A stretch of 64,000 nt of DNA from Sorghum bicolor (taxonomy: Eukaryota; Streptophyta; Magnoliopsida; Poales; Poaceae): assembly GCF_000003195.3 (NCBI RefSeq), contig NC_012871.2, positions 61,681,802 to 61,745,801 of the forward strand, given 5' to 3'. This document shows positions 23,561 through 33,139 of the stretch, piece by piece. The notes under the pieces are model-generated. The model was not told where the DNA came from, did no database searches, and saw only the letters and a list, made by a program, of their open reading frames with translations. The position numbers and the translations under genes were made by a program. The first letter of the stretch is position 1. Each line of letters begins with the position of its first letter.

Positions 23561-24799
23561 TCACGGGCGTGCCAGCGCTTGCGCCAGGCGCTGGACCTTG
23601 GCGGCGATCTCCGGCGGGATGCGCACGGCGGCCGACCGGGACCGCTCCTTGCCGCGCCGGAAGTCGAGCCCCAGCGCGTCCGACACGTCCTCTGAGGTCC
23701 ATCCGGCGCGCCGGAGCGAGTCCGAGCACCGGTCGGTCTTGAGGACCAGCGCGTCGAGGATAGCCTCGGAATCGGGTGCTGGGGCCCCGGCCTCCTCGCC
23801 GTCGAAGAACCCGGAGGCGGTGACCTCGACCATCTCGTCCACTTCACGGTCCCTCCACCCGCCTTTCTTCAGCATTGATCCCAGCTCGTCGAGGTAGTTG
23901 TCGACCCACCGCGGGGTTGACCGCCGGGGTGGCGATGAGCAGCTTGAGGACGAGGAGGAGGATGAGGAGGCGGTGGAGGCTTCCGAGGACGATGAGTCGC
24001 GGCGGCGGCGGTCGGACGCGGCGTCGCTCCAGAACTCGATCCAGCGCGGGGCCTGGACGGCGTCGAGGCTCCGGCGCGTGCACGACGGCCTGCTGGTCGT
24101 CGCGCCGGCGGAGAGGAGCGGGGACGCGAGCGGAGAGGAGGAGGAGACGACGTGATCCATCGCCGTCGTCGGCTGGAACGAGGAGTCGCGGGTGAAGAAG
24201 TGGAGCAGGTCGAGGCCGCAGCAGAGGACGCGGTCGTCGGCGACGAAGAAGACGGGGTTCCCGGCGAGGCAGGGTCGGCAGGGCAGGTAGCAGCGGTCGA
24301 AGAGCGGCACGAGCAGCGGCGCGCGGCGGATGGCTGAGCGGGCCAGCCGCAGGGCGCGGTCCGGGTCGGCGGGCCTCCGTCCCCAGCACCGCGGCCACAG
24401 CGCGCCCCTCGCGACCTGGAGCGACGCCGCCGCGGCGGGGAGGTCGAACGCGGCGCGGAGACCCGCCCGGCCCCGGCCGCGCCAGTCGGGGAACCCGGGA
24501 CCCGAGGGGACGCCGAGAGCGAGCACGGCGCGGAGGTCGGGAGGGAACGTGAACCCGAACTCGGCCTCCGCGCGGGCGAGCTCCGCGTCGGTGAGGCCCG
24601 GGAGGACGGTCACCCCGGCGGCGTCGCGGAGGTGGGAGAGCACCCCCGCCGCCACGGCGTGGAAGGAGTGCAGCCCGTGCCGCGGCGACGCGGACGCCGA
24701 CGAGGCGCCCCCGGCGGCGCGCGTCGACAGGCGCCGTAGCGCCGCCGTGTGCGCCACCGACGGGGCTAGCCCCGCCATCCGGTGGTCCACGTCCACCAT
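23561..24799 (-). CDS. SMI1/KNR4-like domain protein, single exon
   Basis: 412 residues, intronless. I chose the start [11 protein letters not shown] at 24799 over an in-frame Met at 25108. The upstream Met lies beyond a TATA box (24937-24944), and as I recall the Arabidopsis relatives (At3g50340, At5g67020) also begin MVDVDxRM. The middle contains [20 protein letters not shown] followed by [11 protein letters not shown], the pattern of SMI1/KNR4-like folds. Next comes [16 protein letters not shown] and a stretch with [20 protein letters not shown], then a poly-Ser linker. A conserved C-terminal part ([28 protein letters not shown]) ends the protein. There is no signal peptide or membrane span. 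In fungi the fold takes part in cell-wall signalling scaffolds; the plant function is not established. Confidence in the gene is high, in function low. Confidence 0.85.
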   Translation of the reverse strand: MVDVDHRMAGLAPSVAHTAALRRLSTRAAGGASSASASPRHGLHSFHAVAAGVLSHLRDAAGVTVLPGLTDAELARAEAEFGFTFPPDLRAVLALGVPSGPGFPDWRGRGRAGLRAAFDLPAAAASLQVARGALWPRCWGRRPADPDRALRLARSAIRRAPLLVPLFDRCYLPCRPCLAGNPVFFVADDRVLCCGLDLLHFFTRDSSFQPTTAMDHVVSSSSPLASPLLSAGATTSRPSCTRRSLDAVQAPRWIEFWSDAASDRRRRDSSSSEASTASSSSSSSSSCSSPPRRSTPRWVDNYLDELGSMLKKGGWRDREVDEMVEVTASGFFDGEEAGAPAPDSEAILDALVLKTDRCSDSLRRAGWTSEDVSDALGLDFRRGKERSRSAAVRIPPEIAAKVQRLAQALARP

Positions 24800-24936
24800 C
24801 GCTAGCTGCTGCTGCTGCCTCGGTTTCAAACGGAGTGTGTTGTGAGCGCTGTTGCGTCTCGGGTGCGGTGCGGGAGTCCTTTGAGATGCCGAAGCAACGG
24901 TTGCTGAGACTGAGAGGAGACGGGCGGAGGGGTGGG

Positions 24937-24944
24937 TTATATAG
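24937..24944 (-). promoter_or_regulatory. TATA box of the SMI1-like gene
   Basis: CTATATAA on the minus strand, about 140 bp upstream of the chosen ATG. This predicts a leader of roughly 110 nt, and it supports the downstream start codon. Confidence 0.7.
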
Positions 24945-25224
24945 GGGAGGCGGCGGTGGGCGTCGGTAAGACAAGGGTGGGGTCGACGCCCGTGGACGTG
25001 GGGGCCCTGCGGAGATCTGAGCTGAGCGTGGGGCGAGAAAGCGACGGCGTCGCGGACATCATCGTGTGCTTCGTGGCTGCTGGTGGTGTTAACGTTGGGC
25101 GTCTCCACTTGTGAAACTCTTGTGGTCAGGTACTCCGGCGAGGGAGCATTAACTTCTCGTACTCGTATGATCCATCGTATCGCGCATGGTTACTGTTTCA
25201 CAGCAAGACTTTCTTAATCTTGTA

Positions 25225-25687
25225 CTCCCTCAGGCCTTGTTATTAAAAAAAATTTGCAAAATTTTTCAGATTCTCCATCATATTGAATCGTTCGGCATAT
25301 ACATGGAGCACTAAATATAGATAAAAAATAACTAATTATATAGTTTATTTGTAATTTGTAAGATGAATCTTTTGAGCCTAATTAATCTATGATTGAACAA
25401 TATTTGTCAAATACAAATAAAATTGCTACAGTGTCTATTTGAAAAAAAAACTAAGCAAGACCTCAGCCTACACAGAAATACAATTCTCACATTGTGAGAA
25501 GTTTGACTAATTAAAAAGTACTAAAACTCATAAGATAAATTAGTACCATTATATTAGTTATATAATATATTTTTATAATACATTTATTTGAAGATATAAA
25601 TGTTATAACTATGTATATACTATTTGATTAAATTTGAGTTTCTTTGACTGTCACAGTCCTCTTAATTGTATTCTTTTCGGATAGAGG
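25225..25687. mobile_element. Stowaway-like element split by MITE copy E
   Basis: The left end CTCCCTCA is preceded by TA, and the right end GGATAGAGG is followed by TA. The middle has the usual AGTTTGACTAATTA and TTTGACTGTCACAGTCC segments. The element is interrupted at CCCTCA by another MITE. Removing the insert and one TCA restores a ~230-bp Stowaway-like unit. Confidence 0.75.
25233..25462 (-). mobile_element. GGCCTTGTTTAGTT MITE, copy E (TSD TCA), nested
   Basis: Starts GGCCTTGTTATT and ends AACTAAGCAAGACC, flanked by TCA at 25230-25232 and 25463-25465. It is inserted in the terminal part of the older Stowaway-like element, so it is the younger of the two. Confidence 0.88.
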
Positions 25688-26270
25688 TACTATTATTACT
25701 AATACCTTTTTTTTGAAATAAACAAATAAGAACGGGTGATATTCTATTTTAGCAGTGACAATACAAAATCAGAGATGGTGTAGCATCAATCGATGGAGCT
25801 ACAGCCTACAAAATGTTTTTTTTCGTTCCATTATTCAGTGCCTGGGCCAAGGACACCTGTGTTCATGACCCCAGGAACGACGCACAAGTACATGCGGATA
25901 GGGAATCCCTTGGCTTGCCAGAGATGGAGGCCATAACTTGCTTGGGAGCACTCGGATCAGATGTCCCCCAGCCCCCAGGAAAGCGAAGGGGGGGATGCTT
26001 GCTTAGTTGGCTTGGGTGCTCATCTCTTATCATAGAACCCAATAATGCTGTCAGGGAAACAGAAACCCCAACTGGTGGCCATGATTTTGGTCCCCTGGAA
26101 ACCGTGCATCCGTTCATGGCTCTCCTCTTGGAGTAGGTCCGTCCGTCCGGCGTCCGCTACCGCGCTGCACCATCCAGCCTCCTTCGTGTACTCCGTGTAC
26201 GGGCATGTGTACGTCGTCAACGTAACTGATGATCTGACAAACTTCGCTGCAAGTTGCTCGTGGCTTAAGA

Positions 26271-26511
26271 GGCCTTGTTTAGTTCCAAAAAATTTTACAA
26301 AACTGACACTGTAGCACTTTCGTTTGTATTTGACAAATATTGTCCAATCATAGGCTAATTAGATTCAAAAGATTTGTCTCGTCAATTTCGATCAAACTGT
26401 GTAATTAGTTTTTATTTTTGTCTATATTTAATACTCCATGCATGCGTCTAAAGATTTGATGTGACGGAGAATTTGAAAAATTTTGCAAAATTTTTTTGAA
26501 CTAAACGGGCC
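26271..26511 (+). mobile_element. GGCCTTGTTTAGTT MITE, copy F
   Basis: Starts GGCCTTGTTTAGTTCC and ends GAACTAAACGGGCC, with a well-preserved internal core. The flanks (AGA / CAA) do not match as a 3-bp duplication. Confidence 0.88.
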
Positions 26512-28297
26512 CAAGACCAATTGTGCATCGTGTAAACACAAGACATCCACGGCTGTTGAGACGAGACCGCACCGCACTCTGAATGACCGGCTGGTGTTCC
26601 TGCCTGGCGACTTGGCGTGGACAAGGCGGTAATATTGCCAGCTCACCTGCCGCGGTCACCTCATCAATCAAACCACCAAAGCGACGGCCGGGGCACCATC
26701 ATCATCATCATCTCCGTTCTCCATTTCGCCGGCTCGCCGCACGGCTGCAGGAGGGAAGCTGCATCGCGATCGCGGCCGTTCCGACGTGAGATTGTCCTTG
26801 TCCGTGTCCGCAGCAATGTCACAGCAAACCCATCGCAAGTTTTTGGCATCTACGCGGTGGCAGCGCCATCTTGAGCCCGTCAAGTCGACGTGATCCCCGA
26901 GATCTCGGCCGTCGCCGCTTGCCTGGCTTTCCGACGGCCGTCTGGCGGCGAGTCACCGTCACAGTAGTCAGTTAGATGCTGACGGTGTGGCGCGACCGGT
27001 GGTGAGTGAGCCAGCGACTGGCATTTCTGGGCGAATGGCGGCGATTACTTGTTGCGATTGGATTTGGAAGCTGTATTATTATTGGGCGGATGGCTGTCTT
27101 GGGTAATTTCCGACCTACCATTTGTTCTTGTTCTTGTTGTCGCGTGGTTTGTCGCTGTCTGGATTCGTTGGTGAGATTTATGACAAAGCAGAGTGATAAA
27201 CATCAGCAAGAGAATCACTAGCAGGGTCTAGTGTTATTTCTGGTATTCACAGTTGCACACACAAACCGTTTTTTTTTTTTCTTCTGGATCACAGGAGTCT
27301 GGTCGTGCTTGCTCAATGATTGAGGTGCGGTCTCCCTTTCGATCTTACTGTCTTTGTTACTGTGCTCTGGTTGTAGGTCGGCGTCAGGGCATAGGGAATG
27401 AGCAGCACCTAATGACCTAGTAATAGCGACGTGGTGCACGAAGCCTTGGCTTAATCCAGAGACACAACCGGCAGTAGCTTCAGACAGTGACCAGGCCTCC
27501 ACGCATGCACTTCCACAATTACCTCTTCTCGTCTTCTGCACATGTGAAAACTGCAGGCTCGCTCGGCACTTTAGACAGAAACCAGTGGCGTGGCAACAAG
27601 CAAGCCAACACCACTGTCCAGATTCCAGAAGAGCTTCTTGTTTTATTACTGTGGCACGTTGCTTGATGATGCATGCTGCTGGAAACATATACGTAGAGTA
27701 ATTACTGTGACCCTGTGAGTGCTGACACTGTCACACTGAGAGTCTCAGACGGTGAGCCCGTGTACACAGGCAATTGTTACTGTGATTGCTTCAGGATCCA
27801 CGGCCTTTTGTCACTTGTGTACAAAAAAACTGCAGCCTTCCGCGCTAAAAAAATCGCCGACGGCAGCTGCCATCTTCTGAGAAAAACGCTGCAGCGACTC
27901 GTAACGGGCGATTATTCCTGCAACTTGCAGCCATGAAGATTAGTAAATCCATCGCACGCAACGCTTGCTGGTACGTGCAGTAAGAAGGGCAGGTGAAATC
28001 GTAGAGAGAGGAGACTGACTCGCATGTGCGGCGACGGCGAGACGACCGACTCCTGGTTCGTGCGGTGCGGGTGAGTTTGTCAACCCGAGCAGGTAGGCCG
28101 TGCACGTGCGACCATGTGCATCAGGGTTCGTACGTGCCTAGTATAGGGTATAATAATAACTACTCGGAGTCCGTCTCCACACGGGCGTGACTGAATTGCA
28201 AAAACAACAGTATACAGATTCATAGCTAGGTGCCCAAAATTCTGTAACTTAATTATCTTCTCGCGAAAAAACCGATTGGAATTAGTACAAAATCTAA
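26512..28297. other. Intergenic; no gene seen
   Basis: A (CAT)n run lies near 26697-26711 and a T-run at about 27270. Open frames at 26583-26890 and 27218-27688 have no recognisable domain, family or splice structure. Confidence 0.4.
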
Positions 28298-29120
28298 CAG
28301 CATCTCCAACGGTTTTGCAATTGAAATTTGCATTTGACTAATTTACCAAAAAGCTTAAATTGAGATATCCAATGGTTTTGCATTTAAGTTTTGTATTTTG
28401 GCAAAATTGGCAAATGAGAGAGGAAACTTGGCATTTTTGCGAAACCCCGAACGACTTGGCAAATGCTGATCGGTCTTTCCTCCCGCGCGGTTTCCGGTCT
28501 CCCGCGCATCTCCGACTCCTCTTCGTGCCATATAGGGGAAACTTCTATCGCGACACAAAGTCCTGATCGGCCTCCGACTCCTCTTCGCGACACAAAGTCT
28601 CACCACGCGCCGCCGTCCGCCTCGTGAAGAAACCCCTCCACACGTGCCGTCGTCCCGATTGTGACACAAAGTCAGCACGCGCCGCCGTCCGCCTTGCGAC
28701 GGAAACACCTCCATACGCGCCGTCGTCTGCTGCCGTAGTCAGAGAATTGCGCCGCTTGAGGCAATGAGTTCAAGACCGCCCTCCTCTCCCACGTCGGGTG
28801 AACCACGATGCCCTGGCGGCCTACAGTACTCTGTCTCCCACTTTTTTTTCTTGAAGCGAACGCACCAGCGCGAACTGAAGGAGGCGGCAGCGCAACACAA
28901 CGCGTGGGAGAACGCGCGAGACTTCCTGTGCGACGGAGTGGACGGCGCGAAGAGAAAAAGCGCGTGAAAAAATAACGACCAGGTCCACCATTTGGTTTTG
29001 CCAATTCAATTTTGCCAAAATTATTGGAGACACTCAATTTTATGACTTGGCATATTGATTTAAGACTTGGCAAACTTTTTATTTTGTAAAATAAAAATTG
29101 CAAAACCGTTGGAGATGCTC
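28298..29120. mobile_element. PIF/Harbinger-type non-autonomous element, 823 bp
   Basis: Inverted ends are AGCATCTCCAACGGTTTTGC (left) and its complement at the right, flanked by TAA at 28295-28297 and 29121-29123, the standard target of this superfamily. The AT-rich borders (TTGGCAAA motifs) enclose a GC-rich core (28480-28970) that includes a ~74-bp imperfect tandem duplication. No transposase is encoded. Confidence 0.85.
28589..28736. repeat. ~74-bp imperfect tandem duplication inside the PIF-type element
   Basis: Two units start at about 28589 and 28663 with GACACAAAGTC and share CACGCGCCGCCGTCCGCC and CACCTCCA/CCCCTCCA. They lie in the GC-rich core of the element, which may derive from captured host sequence. 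Confidence 0.65.
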
Positions 29121-29462
29121 TAAACTCGGCAGCGAAACTTTCTTGAAGAAACAGGAAGCAATCGGGCCTGATTTCAAAGTATGTAGCTGGGCCAACCACA
29201 GCTACAGAAACCTCGCATACACAATGGGCTACAAAACGAAACATTTCAACTTCATCGTAGTTTCTAATTGGGCCTGAGGTCTCGTTTTAAAAAGGCTTGC
29301 TTCACTGATTTTTCTTGGGCCTTTCTACTCTATTAGCCTTGGTAGGGGGGTAGTATACGGCCCTTGGTCGATACTTTTGGTCCGTTAGCCTGTTATACAC
29401 AAACACTCTGCGGGCCGCGACTTACAAGCTAGCGTCCGTTTTCGGTTTTTGACTGATATATA

Positions 29463-29689
29463 GTCTTGTTTAGTTCAAAATTTTTTTAAAGATTTTTCAT
29501 CAAATTAAATCATTGAATGTATATATAGATAATTAAATATAGATAAAACACAAGTAATTATACAGTTTGTCTGTGATTTACGAGATAATTTTTTAAGTCT
29601 AGTTAGTCTATGGTTAGATAATAATTGTCAAATATGAATAAAAGTGCTATAGTAGTCAAATCTAAAAATTTTCGCGTACTGAACAGGGC
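29463..29689 (-). mobile_element. GGCCTTGTTTAGTT MITE, copy G (TSD ATA), diverged
   Basis: Starts GTCTTGTTTAGTTC and ends GTACTGAACAGGGC, flanked by ATA at 29460-29462 and 29690-29692. It is the most diverged of the full-length copies. Confidence 0.8.
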
Positions 29690-29723
29690 ATAGAGTACTG
29701 GCTTACGACAGCAGTAGCACACT

Positions 29724-29965
29724 GGCCTTGTTTAGATGTGAAAAGATTTTGGATTTCGATACTGTAGCATTTTCGTTTGTTTATGGCAAATATTATCCAA
29801 TTATAGACTAACTAGGATCAAAAGATTCGTCTCGTGATTTACAGTTAAACTGTGCAATTAGTTTTTATTTTCGTCTATATTTAATGCTTCATATATGTGC
29901 CGAAAAATTCGATGTGACGGAGAATCTTGAATTTTTTTTAGTTTTCAGGGTGAACTAAACAAGGC
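29724..29965 (+). mobile_element. GGCCTTGTTTAGTT MITE, copy H
   Basis: Starts GGCCTTGTTTAGATG and ends TGAACTAAACAAGGC, only 34 bp from copy G and in the opposite orientation. No matching target duplication is visible. Confidence 0.85.
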
Positions 29966-30839
29966 AATAGTACTGAACAATGGAATCTATTCAACAACTT
30001 CCTCATCTGATTTTTTCTTTTTGACCATATATCTATTTATTTTTCAAAGTCGTGACTAGGGTACACATGCAGAATACGAGTAGCAGGAAGAGAACAAGGA
30101 AAAGGGTAGCGACCAGTTTGGATTTCCTGCAGGCCGCAGCCAAATTCCGGTCCTGGATCATCAAAAAGTCACGAACTTGAACCGTTCAGCAGAAGCCACA
30201 TATTTCCACTTTTCCAGCTTAGCAGTCAAACGAATCACCTAGCAGAACCTTCTCCATCGCCATTAGCCCATTATCCATTACTCTCTTCGTGTCCGTTCTC
30301 GCGTGATATCAGCAAAGAGGAAGCATTCTCGGCTGCCTTCTCAGCCCGGAGGCAGAACCGCGTCCGATAGCGCCACTGGGCACTGACCGGCCTTCGGTTT
30401 GGACCGACCAGCCGGCCCGGCCTGCGACTGCAACCGAGCGGATCGGATCGGAGAGGGGTGGCTCCAAAACCAAAAGTCAGCAAACCTTTGTCGCGTGGCA
30501 TACTACTGGCATGACATCAGTCAGCTACCTTCCCCCGGCCCGCCCGGCGCTGCCCTCATTTTCTCCACCCCGCTTTTGTTTCATCAGTTGTTGGTGAGGC
30601 GTTTACTTGGCGATCACCGAGTTGGACAAGCAACCAACCAAAACCAACCCCCTTCGGCTGGACTACTGGAGGGGAGAGAAAAACGCGCCCCGCTCACTTG
30701 CACGCCGGCAGCAGGTCCAAGTTGCCTCGCCATCTGTTTCTGCCTTTTGCAGTCTCGAGGTCGGGGCCAGGAGACGGGGTTTTGGAGCGGATCAACCTAC
30801 GTGGAGGTACGACGATGGAGCTATGGTTATGGTTATCAC
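29966..30839. other. Intergenic; no gene seen
   Basis: Moderately GC-rich between 30340 and 30800, with open frames in several phases that have no recognisable domain. Confidence 0.4.
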
Positions 30840-31167
30840 GGCACTTCCAATGCTACAAACTACATATAGTTTCTATACATATTAATTTTTATAGACACTA
30901 TATATATATATAGAAACTAGGGTCTCAATAGATAATTTTTTATAGAATATTTTTTTTATCTAATCACATTCATTCTCTTTCCATTCTCAGTCAATCATAT
31001 TATTTCATGTCTTGGATTTTGTATAGACATGGTTTCTAACTTAGACCCAGTTTCTATGATTTTTGTTCTCTCTCTTTAATAACTACCTTGTTATATCAGT
31101 AAAATGCTTAGATGATATTACAATTAATATCTATAAAAATCATAATAGTTTCTGTATTGGAAGTGCC
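30840..31167. mobile_element. MITE with GGCACTTCCAAT inverted termini
   Basis: The left end GGCACTTCCAATG and the right end ATTGGAAGTGCC are inverted, and both are followed inward by a TAGTTTCT/AGAAACTA type motif. It is AT-rich and non-coding, 328 bp. I could not find a clear target duplication, so the superfamily is left open. Confidence 0.6.
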
Positions 31168-31839
31168 TTTAATAATACCCTCAATCGGTCCCTGCCCTGG
31201 TATAGTCTAAAGATGGATATTAGGAACTGCGTTTGTGAAGGGGAATGAAACTGCCATGAGATTTTTGTGGAGCCATACTATTGATTTATTTGGCATGTCT
31301 CTAATTTCCCCCTAAGATGGCTCTAGGTCCTTACATGGAGTAGTTTTTTCAATGGAGCTGAAGATATTTTGAAAAACATTTGGCAAAAACAACTCCAGTG
31401 ATAATATTTGAATAATTTGTATTAAAACTGTGAGGAGGAACAAGGAGAAGTCGTATTTCTATAGCTCCTACTCTATAAAAATAGCTCTAATTCGGGCTCC
31501 TTGTAACGAGCTATTTTGTAGATGTCCGTTTAGCAAGGCTCGAAGAAGCCATGAGAAGCCAGAGCTAAAGCCCCGCCAAATAAAACCTAACACATAATAC
31601 ATGAAAGCAAAATTAGAGAACCATAATAATTTTAAGCTAATCCATCTCCCAAGTACAGTGTAGCAGAAAATTTGTACTCATTGAGTGGCTCTGTAGAGCT
31701 TCTCCTACTAATTAGCAAAGCAATTTGCTTGATGTGCTAGCCTAAAGAATGCATCGGTCCTCCTAGTTCCTTCTTTATTTTCCTTTTTCTTCACACGTGT
31801 ACTCCACAACATGTAAATGTAGTGTAAGTATATTAGTAT
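31168..31839. other. Intergenic; no gene seen
   Basis: AT-rich flank of the large CACTA element. Nothing recognisable. Confidence 0.4.
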
Positions 31840-31914
31840 CACTAGGCATTGGTCGATGCCCAAAATGGCCAAAAACCTCGGCCTTTTTGTGGCCCGGGGT
31901 TAAAGACTCCTTTA

Positions 31915-32010
31915 GCACCGGCCAGAGCCACGGGCCGAGGCAAACCCTTTAGCACCGGTTTGACCCTTTAGCACCGGTTTTTGCTCTGAACCGGTGCTAA
32001 AGGTCCGGTT
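31915..32010. repeat. Left subterminal CTTTAGCACCGG repeats
   Basis: CTTTAGCACCGG occurs three times (about 31912, 31949 and 31969), and the inverted CCGGTGCTAAAG at about 31991-32003 can form a hairpin. These are candidate transposase-binding sites, placed before the element's first gene. Confidence 0.8.
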
Positions 32011-32280
32011 TATAGGCCGGCTCCCTCCTCCCCTCTGCCCATTTGAAACCGAGAGCACCATTGTTGTTCTTGGAGCTTCTTCTTGCTTGTTCTTCATTTG
32101 TTCTTCATCTCCAACGCCCATCGTTGATCTTCTTCGACTCCGTCATCATCTCTTCGTGCTTGGAGGTGACTAACTTCAGCCTTTCTTGTCTTTTTCATGT
32201 TGTTTTTGGCTTGTGATGTTCCCATCATTTTTTAGCTCAAATCCACTTTGTTATTTTGAATCATTCACATGAATTAGTAT

Positions 32281-32314
<34 letters not shown>

Positions 32315-32522
32315 TATTTCATGGTTGACCTAGTTTTAATGTATTTTGCAAGAATGAATTATATTATTTTTATGATCATAGAAAGTAGGATAGTTCAAAT
32401 TAATTGGTTTGTTAATATCACTTGATTTATTTTTATTACTACATATAATGTCCATTGTATCATACATGTTTACTAGTAAATGTGGAATTTATAATTGTTT
32501 TAAAATTGAGTATGGATAGTAG

Positions 32523-33003
32523 ATGGCAACCGTGACCGGGTCTTCAGTCTCTCAACGGGTTCAAAAGCGATACCGTCCGGAACTCCCTCTCATTACTTGT
32601 GGCAAGTGTGGGCAGAAGATTTTGATGGAGTACAAAGTGTCGAAAGAGGGAGTAAACAAGGGTCGTATATTCTACAAGTGTCCAGATCGTAATGTGAGTT
32701 ATTTCCAGACATTTGCTTATATATATGCATATTTTTTTAAATGATATTAATTAAACTTTTGATTCTCTCTTTTAATTTCAGTGGGACGGTACCGGCGGAT
32801 GTACAGGTTGGTACTGGGAGGAAGAATACATTGAACACATTAAGAAATCTTTTGCACATGTGGTTGAGGCTGAAGGTAGTGAGGCAGCGAGCCGACGAAA
32901 GGAGTTCAATGATGTTGATCAAGCGAATGATCTATCTATTATAGTTGGGATCGGACGCGAACTAATTATGTTGCTTAAGTGCATTTTAGTTTTGTTTTTT
33001 TAA
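32523..33003 (+). CDS. Small GRF-type zinc-finger protein carried by the CACTA element, two exons
   Basis: Exons 32523-32693 and 32782-33003 join in phase 0 with GT-AG ends to give 130 residues. The GRF zinc finger spans about 25-70: CGKCGQKI, then GRIFYKCPDRN at the junction, then GCTGWYWEEEYIEHI. It is followed by a charged helix and a hydrophobic C-terminus (LIMLLKCILVLFF) that could be a tail anchor. GRF fingers bind single-stranded nucleic acid in other proteins. Short GRF-finger proteins are very numerous in grass genomes and I associate many with CACTA-type elements. The reading frame is intact although both larger genes of the element are broken. Its role in transposition is inferred from location only. 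Confidence 0.72.
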
Positions 33004-33139
33004 TGCTAGTTGCGATTGTATTTGTTGTAGCCAAGCTTTCGTAAATTAATCAACTATGTATCTTAGACATGTTGTGCAATAAGATGAGAAACTATATGTG
33101 TGCATGGTTTTCATAATATATATGTTATCTTTAATGCAG

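Noticed and set aside
23844..24974. 376-codon minus-strand frame and several plus-strand frames over the SMI1-like gene
   Set aside because: Arg/Pro-rich shadow translations of a GC-rich gene.
24800..25108. N-terminal extension of the SMI1-like protein to a Met at 25108
   Set aside because: The extension lies across and upstream of the TATA box at 24937-24944 and looks like non-coding sequence. The family start MVDVD fits the downstream ATG.
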